From positions 1 to 31,313 of the forward strand of contig CAZIDB010000021.1 in the NCBI GenBank assembly GCA_964537965.1: a stretch of 31,313 bases of DNA. Reading direction: 5' to 3'. The translations under genes were made by a program, and so were the position numbers. The stretch's first letter is position 1; each line of letters opens with the position of its first letter. A model generated the notes under the pieces. It was not told the DNA's origin. It was given only the letters and a program-made list of their open reading frames with translations, and ran no database searches. Origin of the DNA: SURF-24 sp964537965. Lineage in GTDB: Bacteria; Bacteroidota; Ignavibacteria; Ignavibacteriales; SURF-24. Positions 1-8,700 of the stretch are shown piece by piece.

Positions 1-911
1 TTCTTCTCAAGATTTTTTACTGCCATCAATCCAATTCTTATTTCCCTGCCGTGCCCTTTGTATTCGTATTCACTTTGGTTAATTGAAGGAAGAAGAATTT
101 TAATTCCGAGTCTTTGTGTTTCTGTTATATAGACAGGCGCAGAATAATACCCGCCCTGGTTTGTTAAAACGGCCGCCATAAATTCTGCCGGGTAATGCGC
201 TTTAATATAAGCAACCTGGAATGACAGCAGCGCAAAGGAAGCGCTGTGCGCTTTGCAGAATGCATATCCCGCAAATGATTCTATCTGCCGCCATAGCTCT
301 TTTGTAATTGAATCACTTATACCTTTGCTTTTGCAGGAAGAGAAAAATCTCTCGGCAATTTTTTTCATTGCATCGTGTGATCGCATTTTGCCGCTCATTG
401 CGCGGCGCAGCAAATCAGCTTCTTCAAGTGAAAGTCCTGCTATATGATGAGCAACTTTAATAACATCTTCCTGGTAAATCATAACGCCGTAAGTTTCGCC
501 AAGATATTTTTCCATTTCGGGCACAATATATTTCCGGCGTTTCGGATCTTTATGGCGTTCAACAAATTCCTTCATCATACCGCTTTCTGCAACACCCGGG
601 CGAATAACCGATGAAACAGCAGTAAGCATTTCAAATGTATCGCAGTCAGTTCTTTTAAGAAGAGACCTCATCCCGGGGCTTTCAATATAAAAGCAGCCTA
701 TTGTGTTGCCGGTACGAATTAACTCTTTAGTCGCTTCATCCTCAAATACTTTCCGGTAATCAAAAATATTGAAGCCGGTTTTCCTGATAATCTTCGGTAC
801 CGAATCAAAAATTCTTGCATATTGCCGGGCAGCAGGCGGTTTATAAGCCGACATTTCTATTAAATTCATCTTGACTGTTTGCCTAAGATTATACATATTA
901 ACAGTGAACAT
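1..911 (-). CDS. dnaE: DNA polymerase III alpha (DnaE-type), C-terminal/fingers half, partial at window edge
   Basis: The minus strand is open from ATG 909-911 to the window edge (303 codons, no stop). The translation matches the DnaE region that follows the last catalytic Asp: GNTIGCFYIESPGMRSLLKR, then SSVIRPGVAESGM, ETYGVMIYQEDVIKVAHHIAG, EADLLRRAMSGKMR, FAGYAFCKAHSASFALLSFQ and HYPAEFMAAVLTN. These are the fingers-domain blocks of C-family replicases. The PHP and palm domains are absent here; they are encoded separately on the plus strand at 2138-3805. The first 25-35 residues (MFTVNMYNLRQ...) do not look like DnaE, and in-frame ATGs at 896 and 869 are alternative starts. No strong Shine-Dalgarno sequence precedes any of them. 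It is divergent from dinB. The gene continues left of the window, where the clamp-binding and OB regions should lie. Family call is sure; whether it is functional is not. Confidence 0.9.
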   Translation of the reverse strand, partial: MFTVNMYNLRQTVKMNLIEMSAYKPPAARQYARIFDSVPKIIRKTGFNIFDYRKVFEDEATKELIRTGNTIGCFYIESPGMRSLLKRTDCDTFEMLTAVSSVIRPGVAESGMMKEFVERHKDPKRRKYIVPEMEKYLGETYGVMIYQEDVIKVAHHIAGLSLEEADLLRRAMSGKMRSHDAMKKIAERFFSSCKSKGISDSITKELWRQIESFAGYAFCKAHSASFALLSFQVAYIKAHYPAEFMAAVLTNQGGYYSAPVYITETQRLGIKILLPSINQSEYEYKGHGREIRIGLMAVKNLEK

Positions 912-930
912 TTGCACACTATATTATAAT
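898..930. promoter_or_regulatory. Divergent promoter region between dnaE C-half and dinB
   Basis: Only 70 bp separate the two divergent start codons. TATAAT occurs on the plus strand at 925-930 and on the minus strand at 923-928, so each gene has a -10-like box. For the plus strand, TTAACA (898-903), 16 bp, then TATATT (920-925) is the best sigma70-like pair. An imperfect dyad, GTGAACATTTGCAC (904-917; 10 of 14 positions symmetric), fills the spacer and resembles a degenerate GAAC-N4-type LexA operator. An SOS operator would fit a dinB/dnaE pair, but it also overlaps the first possible ATG of the minus-strand gene. Promoter location is reasonable inference; the operator is weak. Confidence 0.35.
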
Positions 931-981
931 TTATCCGGATTAAAAGCAATAGCAAAAACAGCTTAAAAATGTACTTTTTCT

Positions 982-2136
982 ATGAGAACTATATTTCATG
1001 TTGATATGGATGCCTTTTTCATCTCTGTGGAAAGGATCCTTGACCCCTCCCTGGAAGGTAAAGCAGTTATTGTCGGCGGCGATCCGCATGGGCGTGGAGT
1101 TGTTGCTGCCTGCAGTTATGAAGCAAGGAAGTATGGACTTCATTCTGCGATGCCAATCAGGGATGCTTTTCGTTTATGTCCCAAAGGAATTTATTTGCAC
1201 GGCCATCATAAGGAATATGTTCGCTTCTCCAGGTTAGTAAGACAATTTCTTGAAGATAAATTTTTGCTTGTTGAACAGGCTTCTATAGATGAGTTCTATT
1301 TTGATTTTACGGGCTGCGAAAAAATTTACGGCCACCCTGAAACGTTTGCCCGTAAGCTGCAGGAAGAAATTCTGAATAAATTCTCTCTTCCCTGTTCGTT
1401 CGGTATAGCTTCAAACAGAACAATTGCAAAGATAGCATCGGACTTCCGTAAGCCGCTTGGAATTACTTACGTGCCTGCCGGCAAGGAGAAAGAATTTCTT
1501 GCACCTTTACCAATTGAAAGGATGCCCGGCGTTGGTAAAAAAACAATTCCCGTATTAAACGCAAGAGGATTTAAAACACTTAACGATATTGCAAACTCAT
1601 CAACAGAATATCTTTCCGTACTTCTTGGCAAAAACGGAATTGATTTATGGAACAGGGCTAACGGGCACGGCAGCGATATCTTATGCCGCGATAATGAACG
1701 CAAGAATGTTTCCAAGGAAACAACATTTGAAGAGGATGTTGTTAGTAAAACTTTAATTGAACAATACATTTTTGATTTGAGCAGCAAAGTTTGCCAGCTT
1801 ATAAGAAAAGAAGAATGGGTTGCCTCTACAGTTTCAATTAAACTTAGATACTCCGACTTTGAAACCCTTACCCGCGCAAAAACATTATCCCATCCTACAG
1901 ATGATGATAAAGTTGTATACGAAACTGCCGTGGACTTATTCCGCAAAGCTTACACAAGAAGAGTTGCAATAAGACTCATCGGAGTTCACTTAAGCAATCT
2001 CAATCACTTTTATGACCAGGAGGAATTATTTGAAGATGAAGAAATGCTGCGCAAAAGATTATTGAAAGTAGTTACAAAGATAAGAGACAGATACGGGTTC
2101 AGTTCCATACTTGTAGGCAAAGGAGGAACACGTTGA
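982..2136 (+). CDS. dinB: DNA polymerase IV (Y-family, DinB)
   Basis: A 384-residue Y-family translesion polymerase, the usual DinB length. Catalytic motifs are intact: HVDMDAFFISVE at the N terminus (first metal-binding Asp), SYEARKYGLHSAMP (fingers/steric region), and ASIDEFYFDFTG (Asp-Glu pair of the second motif). CSFGIASNRTIAKIASDFRKP and the helix-hairpin-helix MPGVGKKTIPVLNARG follow, then the little-finger domain. Near the C terminus QEELF, followed by a KRLLKVVTKIRDRYGF helix, matches the QxxLF-type beta-clamp-binding motif. An ATG at 969 is out of frame, so 982 is the start. The stop is 1 bp before the ATG of the DnaE half, so the two are co-transcribed. Bypass of DNA damage is known for the family; SOS control is inferred from the divergent region only. 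Confidence 0.95.
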   Translation: MRTIFHVDMDAFFISVERILDPSLEGKAVIVGGDPHGRGVVAACSYEARKYGLHSAMPIRDAFRLCPKGIYLHGHHKEYVRFSRLVRQFLEDKFLLVEQASIDEFYFDFTGCEKIYGHPETFARKLQEEILNKFSLPCSFGIASNRTIAKIASDFRKPLGITYVPAGKEKEFLAPLPIERMPGVGKKTIPVLNARGFKTLNDIANSSTEYLSVLLGKNGIDLWNRANGHGSDILCRDNERKNVSKETTFEEDVVSKTLIEQYIFDLSSKVCQLIRKEEWVASTVSIKLRYSDFETLTRAKTLSHPTDDDKVVYETAVDLFRKAYTRRVAIRLIGVHLSNLNHFYDQEELFEDEEMLRKRLLKVVTKIRDRYGFSSILVGKGGTR

Positions 2137-2137
2137 T

Positions 2138-3805
2138 ATGTTTACGCTTCACACACATTCAAACCATTCGTTGCTTAAAGGAACTATACGGATTGAAGAG
2201 CTTATTTCTTTTGCAAAAAAAACCGGCAGCCAGTACGTTGCTTTAACGGATACGAATACGATGGCGGGATTAATTCAATTTGTAAAAGAATGTTCGCTGC
2301 AAAATATAAAGCCCGTGCCGGGCGTTTACATAGATGACCCGAAAGACAAAAACCTGTCCGCAATATTCATTGCAAAAAATAATGAAGGCTATTCACTTCT
2401 TTGCAAAATGATCACCACACGGAAATTAGAAGAGCATTTTTCTTTGGTTCAATTATTTAATGAGCCGATGACTAATCTTTTCATTATAACTTCATCTTTA
2501 GAATTGCTTAAGCAGATTAAAATGAATTTACAGCTAAAGCAAAATTTATTTGTTGAATTAGTTGTAACAGAAAAGCAGAAAAAGAAAACCCGCATCTTAT
2601 ATGAATATTCAAAACAGAACCAGCTTAAGGTAATTGCTTCTCACCCGGCTTATTTTCTTACTCAGGATGATTTTCTTCTCCACAAAGTTGTAACTGCAAT
2701 CGGATTGAATTCAACACTTGATAACCTCGATCCGGATTCTTTTGTTGATGAAGAATTTTATCTTAAGACCCCGGACGAAATAATTAAAACATGGAAATCA
2801 TTGCCGGAAGCAGTTTGGAATGCCGATAAGATTGCCCAAGCATGTAATGTTAATCTTGAACTCGGCAAATACAAATTCCCAACTTTCCAGCTACCGCCGG
2901 ATGAAAGCGGCTTTTCATATTTATGGAAGATAAGCTTTGAAGGATTATCAAATCGCTACCAGCCAATTACCGATGCAGCAATTAAAAGATTGCAGTACGA
3001 GCTTGAAGTTATTGATGAACTTGGCTTCAGCGATTACTTTTTGGTTGTGCATGATATTATAAGGGAAGCGAAAGCAAGAGGCATTCAGCATATCGGCAGA
3101 GGCTCCGCTGCCAACAGTCTTGTTTCTTACTGCCTTGGTTTTACAGAAGTGGATCCGCTTCAGTACAATCTTTACTTCGAACGCTTTCTTAACCGCGGCA
3201 GAACAAGTCCGCCAGATATTGATCTTGATTTTTCCTGGAAAGAAAGAGACTCAATAATTAAATATGTTTTCGATAAGTACGGGTACGACAAGGTTGCTAT
3301 GATTTCAACAACCGTAACTTTCCGTGCGCGTTCGGCATTCAGGGAAGTTGCAAAAGTTTTTGGCATTGCAGATTCTGAAATTTCCAAATACAGTAAATTC
3401 ATTCCCTGGACAAGCGCAAAAAATCTACCCGACATAACAGAAAAATTCCCGGAATCAAAATCCCTTAATGTTCAGGTTGAGCCCTGGAAATCAATTGTGA
3501 ATATCGCATCAAAGATTTCCTCTTTCCCAAGACATTTAAGCATTCATCCATCCGGCATTGTTATTACGCCAAACAAAATTACAAATTACGTGGCGCTTGA
3601 GTTTGCAAAGAACAAAGGGCTTGGTTTGATAATAACACAGCCGGATATGTATTCAACTGAAGAATTAGGATTGATAAAAATAGATTTGCTCAGCCAGCGC
3701 TCGCTGGGTGTTCTTAAACTTGCAATGAATGAAATAAATTCTAACACAGAAGCACAGCAAGAAGCGAAGCAACAGGCACAGATACATCAGTTGCGGCTGG
3801 TGTAA
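2138..3805 (+). CDS. dnaE: DNA polymerase III alpha (DnaE-type), N-terminal PHP + palm half
   Basis: 555 residues, about half the usual 1000-1150 of a DnaE. Residues 1 to about 200 are a PHP domain (HTHSNHSLLKG; ALTDTNTMAG), with Thr replacing the usual His after LTD and the usual Glu in GVE lost (GVYI), so PHP metal binding is probably defective. The palm is intact: HIGRGSAANSLVSYCLG (about 318-334), PDIDLDF with Asp362/Asp364, and LIKIDLLSQRSLGVLK with the third catalytic Asp at 516. The thumb includes SSFPRHLSIHPSGIVI. DnaE similarity ends near residue 533; the last 22 residues are Gln-rich (NTEAQQEAKQQAQIHQ) and look unrelated. The fingers are missing and are encoded on the minus strand at 1-911. 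AGGAGG at 2121-2126, inside dinB, can serve as ribosome binding site. No intein motifs were seen. It is either a truncated gene or one part of a two-piece enzyme. Confidence 0.92.
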   Translation: MFTLHTHSNHSLLKGTIRIEELISFAKKTGSQYVALTDTNTMAGLIQFVKECSLQNIKPVPGVYIDDPKDKNLSAIFIAKNNEGYSLLCKMITTRKLEEHFSLVQLFNEPMTNLFIITSSLELLKQIKMNLQLKQNLFVELVVTEKQKKKTRILYEYSKQNQLKVIASHPAYFLTQDDFLLHKVVTAIGLNSTLDNLDPDSFVDEEFYLKTPDEIIKTWKSLPEAVWNADKIAQACNVNLELGKYKFPTFQLPPDESGFSYLWKISFEGLSNRYQPITDAAIKRLQYELEVIDELGFSDYFLVVHDIIREAKARGIQHIGRGSAANSLVSYCLGFTEVDPLQYNLYFERFLNRGRTSPPDIDLDFSWKERDSIIKYVFDKYGYDKVAMISTTVTFRARSAFREVAKVFGIADSEISKYSKFIPWTSAKNLPDITEKFPESKSLNVQVEPWKSIVNIASKISSFPRHLSIHPSGIVITPNKITNYVALEFAKNKGLGLIITQPDMYSTEELGLIKIDLLSQRSLGVLKLAMNEINSNTEAQQEAKQQAQIHQLRLV

Positions 3806-3829
3806 GTAAAGAATGGAAAAGGTTTAATG

Positions 3830-3916
3830 TCCCGCAAATTTATGATCCGGATTTATCAACCTATGGTTGAGGCTCACAGGTAAGCCGTAGGTTTAGCGGG
3901 ATCAGCCTTTGGCTGA
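3830..3916. repeat. Hairpin-rich palindromic element after the DnaE half
   Basis: An outer inverted repeat TCCCGC (3830-3835) / GCGGGA (3896-3901), extended by AAA/TTT with one bulge, encloses a perfect hairpin TCAACC-TAT-GGTTGA (3856-3870). It also encloses a longer wobble stem between CCTATGGTT (about 3860-3868) and AAGCCGTAGG (about 3882-3891). A second hairpin of the same design, TCAGCC-TTT-GGCTGA (3902-3916), follows at once. No T-run follows any stem, so it does not read as an intrinsic terminator. It resembles a REP-type dispersed palindrome; whether copies exist elsewhere cannot be seen here. Confidence 0.55.
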
Positions 3917-3964
3917 GAAGATGGAAAATGGAAAATGTTTGATGGAAGATGGAAAAGGCAAAAG

Positions 3965-4221
3965 TGCAACTTTGCAAGGATGCAAGTAAAGATGATTATT
4001 AGAATTTATTATTTAGTAAAGAATGGAAAAGGTAAAANNNNNNNNNNNNNNNNNNNNNNNNNNNNNNNNNNNNNNNNNNNNNNNNNNNNNNNNNNNNNNN
4101 NNNNNNNNNNNNNNNNNNNNNNNNNNNNNNNNNNNNNCAAGTAAAGATGATTATTAGAATTTATTATTTAGTAAAGAATGGAAAAGGTAAAATGCAAGTT
4201 GGCAAGGATGCAAGTAAAGAT
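3965..4221. repeat. 73-bp tandem repeat array interrupted by an assembly gap
   Basis: A complete 73-bp unit lies at 3965-4037. Its last 55 bp recur exactly at 4138-4192, just after the gap. The next unit starts at 4193 and is cut off at 4221; its first 18 bp differ from those of unit 1 at 2 positions. Partial related copies extend left: the unit segment at 4015-4033 (19 bp, AGTAAAGAATGGAAAAGGT) recurs exactly at 3805-3823, and ATGGAAAA-type blocks repeat through 3921-3957. The unit length is not a multiple of three and no convincing gene spans the array. The scaffold gap sits inside the array, so the true copy number is unknown. Confidence 0.85.
4038..4137. other. Assembly gap (100 N)
   Basis: Exactly 100 undetermined bases flanked on both sides by the same 55-bp repeat sequence. 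A round 100 suggests a placeholder of unknown true length caused by the tandem repeat. Confidence 0.98.
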
Positions 4222-4226
4222 AAATG

Positions 4227-4260
4227 AAAAAGAGACGTCCCGTAAAACAGGAACGTCTCT
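4227..4260 (-). terminator. Rho-independent terminator of the minus-strand locus
   Basis: On the minus strand AGAGACGT (4260-4253) pairs with ACGTCTCT (4238-4231). Two further G-C pairs past a one-base bulge extend the stem, the loop is AT-rich, and a run of five T (4231-4227) follows. It begins 10 bp after the stop of the OB-fold/T9SS gene. It lacks a T-run on the plus strand, so it acts for the minus-strand transcript. Confidence 0.85.
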
Positions 4261-4269
4261 TAACAATAA

Positions 4270-5526
4270 TTATTTAACTAAAGTCATTTTTCTTGTTGCG
4301 TTCATGATCTTGCCGTCAATTCCCAATGCTTTAAGATTATAAATGTACATTCCGCTTGTTAAACCGGAAGCATTAAAATCAACGTTGTGTGAACCGGCAG
4401 CAAAATTTCCGTCTGCTAATGTAGCAACAACCTGTCCAATCATATTGTAAACCTGCAGGGTAATCTTTGAATCAACCGGCAAATCAAATTTAACTGAGGT
4501 TGAAGGATTAAACGGATTCGGGAAGTTCTGTGCTAATGCAAATTCCTTTGGAAGTGAATTTACTGTTACTTCTGTTGAACCAACAACTTCATTTGTTCCG
4601 TCAAGATCAATCTGAACTAATTTATAAGAATAGGTACCATTCGCTAATCCGTTATCGGTAAACTGATATGATTTCACTTCAGTTGTAGTTCCGAAGCCGG
4701 AGACAAATTTTACCATTGTACCATTTCTATAAATCTCAAAACCTTTATTATTTGTTTCAGTAATAGTCTTCCAGTTAAGAACAACATTGCTTCCTTTTAC
4801 AACAGAAGTGAATGACGCAAGCTCAACGGGAACATTAACCATGAAATCAGTTAAGAAACGTGGTTGTAACTGGTAGCCATCACCATATACAGAGGAAGAA
4901 GAAGTAAACTGAGTTATAACACCCTGAATTGCCATTGGCCAGGTTGGTTCTGTTGAACCATCTATTTCAGTATCGCTATCAATTCTAATTATCATTGTAT
5001 CCTGCCCTGAAAGAAAAGTCAGATTAACACTTGTACCTGAAGCAGGCCAGGTACCGCTTATCTTCGTCAGGTTTGTGAATAAAACAAATTCACATTCGTA
5101 TTCTTCGGGGTTTGCTTTGAATTGTGCAATTGTAAGAGTTTGCGGTGCAGGCAAAGCAGCGCCGCTCTTTACAACCACAACATCTGCATCCGTAAGAGGA
5201 ACAATTTCAACAAGTCCCCTGTATTGATCAACATATCCGGTAATAACAACACTATCACCAAGATTTAAAGCCGGACTTGTTAAGCCAGATTTGAAGGTAG
5301 AAACGCCTGCTGTTCCATCCCAAAGATAATATGCACGGTTGCTTGTCTGAAAGTTTGGAGTAAATACAACACCTTTTACAACAATTGTATCTCCTTTTGT
5401 ATCAACAATCTTATCACCATTAGCATCAACACGGGCTTGTGCTAATGTTAATGTCGGGTAACCCTGGGCAAAAACACCTGTACTAACTAAAATTAACGAA
5501 GCGAATAAAAAGAACAATTTTTTCAT
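4270..5526 (-). CDS. Secreted OB-fold-like protein with T9SS sorting domain
   Basis: 418 residues with a clear signal peptide (MKKLFFLFASLILVSTGVFAQ). Residues about 22-130 (VVKGVVFTPNF, RAYYLWDGTAGVSTF, LGDSVVITGYVDQYRGLVEI) and about 130-230 look like two OB-fold domains of the kind seen in DUF5689 or nuclease-associated secreted proteins. An Ig/FN3-like module follows (PVELASFTSVVKG...NNKGFEIYRNG), then NFPNPFNPST and an 80-residue T9SS type A sorting domain ending KMTLVK. A strong Shine-Dalgarno (CCGGAGG) precedes the ATG. It is separated from the upstream rhamnosidase gene by 202 bp and ends at a terminator, so it may be its own transcription unit. It is probably surface-exposed or released; no catalytic residues are evident. 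Confidence 0.85.
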   Translation of the reverse strand: MKKLFFLFASLILVSTGVFAQGYPTLTLAQARVDANGDKIVDTKGDTIVVKGVVFTPNFQTSNRAYYLWDGTAGVSTFKSGLTSPALNLGDSVVITGYVDQYRGLVEIVPLTDADVVVVKSGAALPAPQTLTIAQFKANPEEYECEFVLFTNLTKISGTWPASGTSVNLTFLSGQDTMIIRIDSDTEIDGSTEPTWPMAIQGVITQFTSSSSVYGDGYQLQPRFLTDFMVNVPVELASFTSVVKGSNVVLNWKTITETNNKGFEIYRNGTMVKFVSGFGTTTEVKSYQFTDNGLANGTYSYKLVQIDLDGTNEVVGSTEVTVNSLPKEFALAQNFPNPFNPSTSVKFDLPVDSKITLQVYNMIGQVVATLADGNFAAGSHNVDFNASGLTSGMYIYNLKALGIDGKIMNATRKMTLVK

Positions 5527-5651
5527 TTTTCCTCCGGTAAAATATATAAATGAATTATTCTGTAAAATTTAGTTTGAAGCTAATTATTTGAAATATCTTT
5601 TACAAATTAATTTTGTGTTAATTATTGAATTGTAATTTTCATTTAATACGT

Positions 5652-5685
5652 AATCATCAAAACTGAATACAAAATCTTGATGATT
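5652..5685. repeat. 9-bp inverted repeat between GH78 gene and OB-fold gene
   Basis: AATCATCAA (5652-5660) and TTGATGATT (5677-5685) are perfect reverse complements around a 16-base loop. It lies downstream of the rhamnosidase stop and upstream of the T9SS gene start, within a 202-bp AT-rich spacer. No T-run follows on the minus strand. It could be a weak terminator, an operator or an RNA stem; nothing decides between them. The remainder of 5527-5728 shows no gene. Confidence 0.35.
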
Positions 5686-5728
5686 CTCTAATCCATTAGA
5701 TACAACATACTAACTTTCTTAAATCAGG

Positions 5729-8700
5729 TTAGAGTTTATAACCAATTTTATAATTCCCGGAACCAACTTCTATGTATATAAAACCATTTTCATTTTTAAG
5801 GATTTTATATTTTTCTGCTGTGGTAAATTCTTGTGTCGGCAGGACTATAATTGCACTTGTGTTAAATGGAATTGAAATATGTAAATGTAAGTTACCGCCC
5901 GCTTTTTTCCAGGAAGATTTTATGACTCCGTAAATAGATTTGAATGATACATCAACAAATTCCAGATCATCAGGAAAGAATGGTTTTATCATTACTTTTT
6001 TAAATCCCGCTTCTAAAGATTTAATTCCTGCAAGATCTGAGAACAGCCATTCTCCAACACATCCAAGAGAACAATGATTCAATGAATTCATCGTGGGATC
6101 ATAAAAACCTTTTTCAGGATGATAACTGTCCCACCGTTCCCATAATGTAGTTGCCCCATTATCAATCATAAAAAACCAGGAAGGATATTCATTATTTGTA
6201 AGTACTTTCCAGGCAATATCATTTCTGTTGATTGAAGAAAGAACAGGCATCAGAAAAGACAATCCCAGGAAACCTGCTGTAGTATGATAATCTTTTTCAA
6301 TAATATCATTAGTCAGAAAATAAACAGCTTCACTCTTCTCATTTTCATTTAAAAGATTAAATTGAATTGCAAGCACTGCTGCAGTTTGTGTTAATTGTAT
6401 CAGGCTACCATCTTCCTTCAAAAACTTTTTCCTGAAAGCTGATTTAATCAAATTAAACTTTTTAATGTAATATTTTGCGTCATCATTTTTTCCAAGGAGT
6501 AATGCAATCTTACTAATCATACGACAATCATAGGCAAAGTAAGCTGTAGCAATGAAACTTTTTGAAGTTTCTTCCCCGCCGAAGAGCCAATCACCATAAC
6601 CATAATCCGGTAAAATAAAATCACTGCTCATCTTCTCCAGGGAGTTAATGAACAGCTTCATCCGTTCATAACATCTTTCAAGAATATCTATATCACCATA
6701 AAACTCGTAGAACAAATATGGAGTAATAACCCCCACATCTGCCCAGCCGGCCGAATTGAAATAAACTGGACCAACTCCCATCGGAGCTAAAGGTGCGAAT
6801 GGTGGAAGCGCCCCATCAGTTTCTTGTTCGTCAAAGACATTTTCAATCCACTTTGAGTAGAAAGCAGAAACATTAAAATTAAATGCTGCTGTTCTGAAGA
6901 AACTTACTGCATCACCTGTCCATCCGAATCTTTCATCGCGCTGCGGACAATCCGTAGGAATATCAATATAATTTGACCTTTGATTCCAGAGTATACAATT
7001 AAATAATTTGTTCAGTTTGTCATTTGAAGAATTGAAATGTGCGGTTTGTTCGGCTAAAGAATTTATTGAAACCCCTGTAATAGTCTCCGGTAAAATATTA
7101 TCAAGCCCCGTTACTTCAAAATACCTGAATCCGTGATATGTAAAAAGCGGCTCCCATATTTCCTCTTCAGCACCTTTGGAAATATAAGTATCCTGTGCCC
7201 TTGCCATACGTATGTTATCCGTATATAATGAACCAACTTCATTTAATACTTCTGCAAATCGTAAAGTGATTCTTCTTTTCCCAACATTTCTAAGATATAA
7301 TTTCACATAACCCGCAAAATTCTGATTGAAATCCAGGATAAACTTATGTCCATTTATTTTATTTATAGTAACTGGTTTTAATTCTAATCGAGGTTTAACT
7401 TCTTCACATTTATAAGAAATTAATTCCGGATTAACATCATTTAATATTTTTACTTTGCTGAAGTTTGGATTGGCAGAATTGAATTTGTCCCAACCTTTTA
7501 TGAGATAATCAAAATCAGAATCGTAAAATTCACCCATCAGGATATCTGCTTCTCTTATCGGGCCTTCTCCTGATGTCCAGCTTTCATCTGAAATAATGAC
7601 TTCTTCGCTTCCGTCTTCATATTCAATCATCAACTGCATCTTAAAAGCCGGACATTTACCATAATAGCCCCTTCCTTTTTCCCAGCCACAATAACCCGCA
7701 TAATATCCATCAGCCAGTATTACATTAATAATATTTTCTCCTGCAGGATTGAGCAACGAAGTAACATCATAAGAATTGTAGTATGCCTTCTTGTAAAAGT
7801 TGCTCCAGCCCGGTGTAAGCCTGCTATCAGTTACCGGCTTACTATTAATACAAATATTATATAAACCAAGTGCTGAACAATATACAAAAGCCCGTGTCAC
7901 TTTTTGAGTTGTCGTAAATGTCTTTCTTAAATAAGTTGCCGCATTAAACTCCAGACTTGCTTTTGGCAATCTCCATGGTAAATCACCTGCTGATGCCACT
8001 TCCATTACTTGCCGGAATTTTATATTTCCTGATTTTATTGAAGCCTGCCAGGTTTTATCCGTTAAGATAAAAATTGTATCACAATTAGAATAGAGGATTT
8101 CAATTCTTAAAATAAATCCGGGTTTATTAACATAAGAATTAAATCCTGTCGCTTGTATTAAATTATTACCTTCAATAAGCAAATCTTTCACATCAGATAT
8201 AAATGGTCTTGCCCACGAAAATATTTTATCATCACTTTTACTTACGAATTTATTATTTAAGAGAAGCTGGTATTTTTCATCGGCTGTAACTATTAGCTTA
8301 GCTGTCTGAACCTGGTCAAGGTTTTTAAGTTGAAAAGATTTTTGTAGTTGAATTGTTTGGAATCTTTCATCAGGATTTTTTAATGGAAACCAAATCCATT
8401 TATCAATTCCGGTTTTAAAGGATATTTCCCGATCATCTTTTTCATTATAATTATGCTGTATCCATTTTGCAAGCCATTCATCTTGTCCAAACAATCCTGT
8501 TGAAAATTTAGCCGGTTCACTCCACATTGAAGCTTCATCTTTTTCATTCCACACCATTACTTTCCAGTGATAGAGTTTATTTGAACGAAGTGATTGACCT
8601 GAGAAGCGAATATGAATTGAATCCTGAGATTGTACTTTACCGGTATCCCATACTTCACCGGACTCACAATTGAGATTCCTGATTGATGAGGATATTAAAA

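Noticed and set aside
1467..1946. 159-codon antisense open frame within dinB
   Set aside because: It lies wholly inside a well-conserved gene on the other strand and its translation has no recognisable domain; it is a shadow of dinB codon usage.
3735..3805. Split intein at the end of the DnaE N-half, as in cyanobacteria
   Set aside because: No Cys/Ser block A motif, no intein-like hydrophobic blocks and no matching C-intein at the start of the C-half; the tail is only about 22 Gln-rich residues.
3769..3869. Alternative frame continuing past the DnaE-half stop, reading ...VAAGVSKEWKRFNVPQIYDPDLSTYG before a stop, as a frameshifted DnaE continuation
   Set aside because: It does not match the DnaE linker or fingers motifs, which are all found on the minus strand at 1-911. 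It ends within the hairpin element, and no single-base shift restores DnaE similarity.
3935..4144. Open frame across the tandem repeat and the N gap
   Set aside because: A third or more of its codons are undetermined bases, the rest is repeat sequence with a unit length not divisible by three, and no ribosome binding site or homology is visible.
3965..4221. CRISPR array
   Set aside because: The 73-bp units are directly adjacent and repeat in full, with no unique spacers between short palindromic repeats and no cas genes nearby.
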